Of a DNA stretch of 16,052 bases, positions 15,126-16,052 are shown in pieces; the first letter of the stretch is position 1; every line of letters begins with the position of its first letter. Under the pieces are notes generated by a model. It was not told the origin of the DNA, ran no database searches, and was given only the letters and a program-made list of their open reading frames with translations. The position numbers and the translations under genes are program-made. The stretch comes from JAFDVL01 sp043736395 (GTDB lineage Bacteria; Acidobacteriota; Blastocatellia; RBC074). The stretch spans positions 1 to 16,052 of the forward strand of contig JAYTCQ010000074.1 of the NCBI GenBank assembly GCA_043736395.1, read 5' to 3'.

Positions 15126-15130
15126 AATAA

Positions 15131-15159
15131 TTGACATTCCAGGAGGCGGTCAGTAAGAT
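15131..15159 (+). promoter_or_regulatory. Sigma-70 promoter of tRNA-Pro
   Basis: A perfect -35 TTGACA (15131-15136) and TAAGAT (15154-15159) are separated by 17 bases. The predicted start near 15166 is about 34 bases before the mature tRNA, leaving a short leader for RNase P removal. It begins five bases after the cdaR stop codon. Confidence 0.75.
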
Positions 15160-15199
15160 GCCTCTTCACTGTCATCCCGATTTAGACAGAGATAAATTA

Positions 15200-15276
<77 letters not shown>

Positions 15277-15282
15277 ATACTT

Positions 15283-15326
15283 AATAAAAGAAAGGGCTTC
15301 CTAAGCAGGAAGCCTTTTCTTTTATT
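15283..15326 (+). terminator. Intrinsic terminator after tRNA-Pro
   Basis: A 20-base stem (15283-15302 with 15307-15326, 19 of 20 paired plus one G-T) closes a four-base loop, aagc. The core is gggcttcct/aggaagcc and the descending arm continues as U-rich ttttcttttatt. It begins six bases after the tRNA CCA end. By symmetry (A-rich on the left) it could also terminate minus-strand transcripts from the M23-like remnant. Confidence 0.85.
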
Positions 15327-15437
15327 GTCCCACATAAAAATTAAAAAAATTGCATGCTTAAATGTTTGAGAAAATGATGTTCCAAAGTCATTTATTATTG
15401 ATGAATCTGAATCAGTTTATTCCAAATCTGATTTTTT

Positions 15438-15665
15438 TTAATCCTGTGCGCCAACGCTCACGCGATCATTGCGTACCAAAAACCTATTTGCAAAGCGCAT
15501 CGGGATGGGATCTCCTGCAAACGGCGCATCTGTCGGCCCGGGACGTTGGGCATGAATATGCAGGTGCGGTTCGCTGCTTACTCCGGAATTGCCAACCAGC
15601 GCCAGCGCACTTCCCGCGCCGACAAATCCAAGACTCGCCAGTGAACATTTCGTCCAGAGTTTCAT
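15438..15665 (-). pseudogene. C-terminal fragment of an M23-family peptidase
   Basis: The 75-residue frame encodes GAGSALALVGNSG then SSEPHLHIHAQRPG, the second half of an M23 (LytM) peptidoglycan-hydrolase domain, including the HLHIH motif with its zinc-binding His. It is followed by the expected trailing AGDPIPMRFANRFLVRNDRV. The first half of the domain, with the H-x3-D zinc ligands, is missing. Upstream sequence codes instead for a membrane protein in the same orientation, 21 bases away. Curiously, the ATG at 15665 has a strong Shine-Dalgarno (ggagg, eight bases upstream), and the N-terminus MKLWTKCSLASLGFVG looks a little like a signal peptide. It is most simply a truncated remnant; a short expressed protein cannot be excluded. 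Confidence 0.6.
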
Positions 15666-15686
15666 TGTTCCGCCCTCCTTCAGTTT

Positions 15687-16052
15687 TTATAATCTGGTTA
15701 ATAAGTTCAGCTTGTTTCCCCTTAAGCTGGCAGCCAGCGATGGTGCGCAGAGCATCCATAGCAACCCCAATCCCATCAATCCGCCTTGCGCGAGGTTGTA
15801 ATCCTGCCACATTCGCTGCCACGAATACTTCAGCACTAACAGCCCTAACGAAAATTCAAACATCAGCGTCAGCACCATCCATAACAAACCAACCTTCAGC
15901 AATTGCTGTTTGCTTGCTGCGTGCAGCCACCGCACAAACAACAACGCAATTGTCAGGATCAAAACCATTCCGCTGAAGAACGCGATCTGCCGGGCGCGAA
16001 AATCTCCGACCAGCGGTTTGAGCCATATTTCACGGGCTGTGCCGTGCAACGA
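15687..16052 (-). CDS. Partial membrane protein, family not recognised
   Basis: The frame is open at the right edge of the window. The first visible start codon is a TTG (16047-16049), so the real start probably lies outside. The visible 121 residues have three hydrophobic segments: IAFFSGMVLILTIALLFVRW, LLKVGLLWMVLTLMFEFSLG, and GGLMGLGLLWMLCAPSLAAS. Charged stretches lie between them (HAASKQQ; LKYSWQRMWQDYNLAQ). It looks like a small polytopic inner-membrane protein. I recall similar hypothetical proteins (AREALLxPRLGxLRARQ-type starts) but no function. It ends 21 bases before the M23 fragment, so the two may be cotranscribed. Confidence 0.6.
   Translation of the reverse strand, partial: SLHGTAREIWLKPLVGDFRARQIAFFSGMVLILTIALLFVRWLHAASKQQLLKVGLLWMVLTLMFEFSLGLLVLKYSWQRMWQDYNLAQGGLMGLGLLWMLCAPSLAASLRGNKLNLLTRL

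Noticed and set aside
15484..15822. 112-aa minus-strand frame overlapping the membrane protein and the M23 fragment
   Set aside because: It overlaps two frames with real family or membrane signals and has no domain of its own; it does not restore the missing half of the M23 domain.
16047..16049. TTG as the true start of the right-edge membrane protein
   Set aside because: The frame remains open to the window edge and no ribosome binding site can be seen, so the gene is treated as partial.

Overview
The window looks like a bacterial chromosome fragment of roughly balanced base composition, most likely from an Acidobacteriota member (Blastocatellia/Pyrinomonadaceae-like). This placement is inference. 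It rests on the large Oar-like TonB-dependent receptor with an N-terminal carboxypeptidase-regulatory-like domain, a protein type greatly expanded in that phylum, and on the many intergenic palindromic repeats. I could not run a database search.

Layout. (1) 1-322: no convincing gene. (2) 323-4522, plus strand: the outer-membrane receptor, then a DUF374 lysophospholipid acyltransferase (lipid A late acyltransferase type); the gap between them is filled by a palindromic repeat element. (3) 4605-5789, minus: a CaCA-family sodium/calcium exchanger, convergent with the acyltransferase across a hairpin that looks like a bidirectional terminator. (4) 6194-10333, minus: an accessory island. A four-gene close-packed run (DUF433 antitoxin, DUF5615 PIN-like toxin, pentapeptide-repeat membrane protein with an ion-channel-like C-terminus, degenerate DUF1016/PDDEXK protein) lies downstream of a two-gene run (unrecognised 122-aa protein and HNH endonuclease). 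The two runs begin with nearly the same 40-bp promoter sequence and are separated by a large nested palindrome. (5) 10547-13114, minus: priA, the replication-restart helicase, whose stop codon lies inside one palindromic repeat and whose coding sequence contains another, different palindrome in frame. (6) 13513-15125, plus: cdaA-cdaR, making and regulating cyclic di-AMP. A 40-bp near-perfect hairpin lies in the divergent gap between priA and cdaA. (7) 15200-15276: tRNA-Pro(CGG) with a clear promoter and terminator. (8) 15438-16052, minus: a fragment of an M23 peptidase, preceded by a partial membrane-protein gene that runs off the window.

Housekeeping genes (priA, cdaA-cdaR, tRNA-Pro) enclose an island of toxin-antitoxin-like and nuclease-like genes. 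The most unusual aspect is the density and variety of inverted repeats. At least four sequence-unrelated palindrome families occur in 16 kb: a REP-like family (5 units in 2 clusters), a composite nested palindrome of about 220 bp, purine-rich-arm hairpins at three gene boundaries, and an agtgatg-type palindrome translated inside priA.
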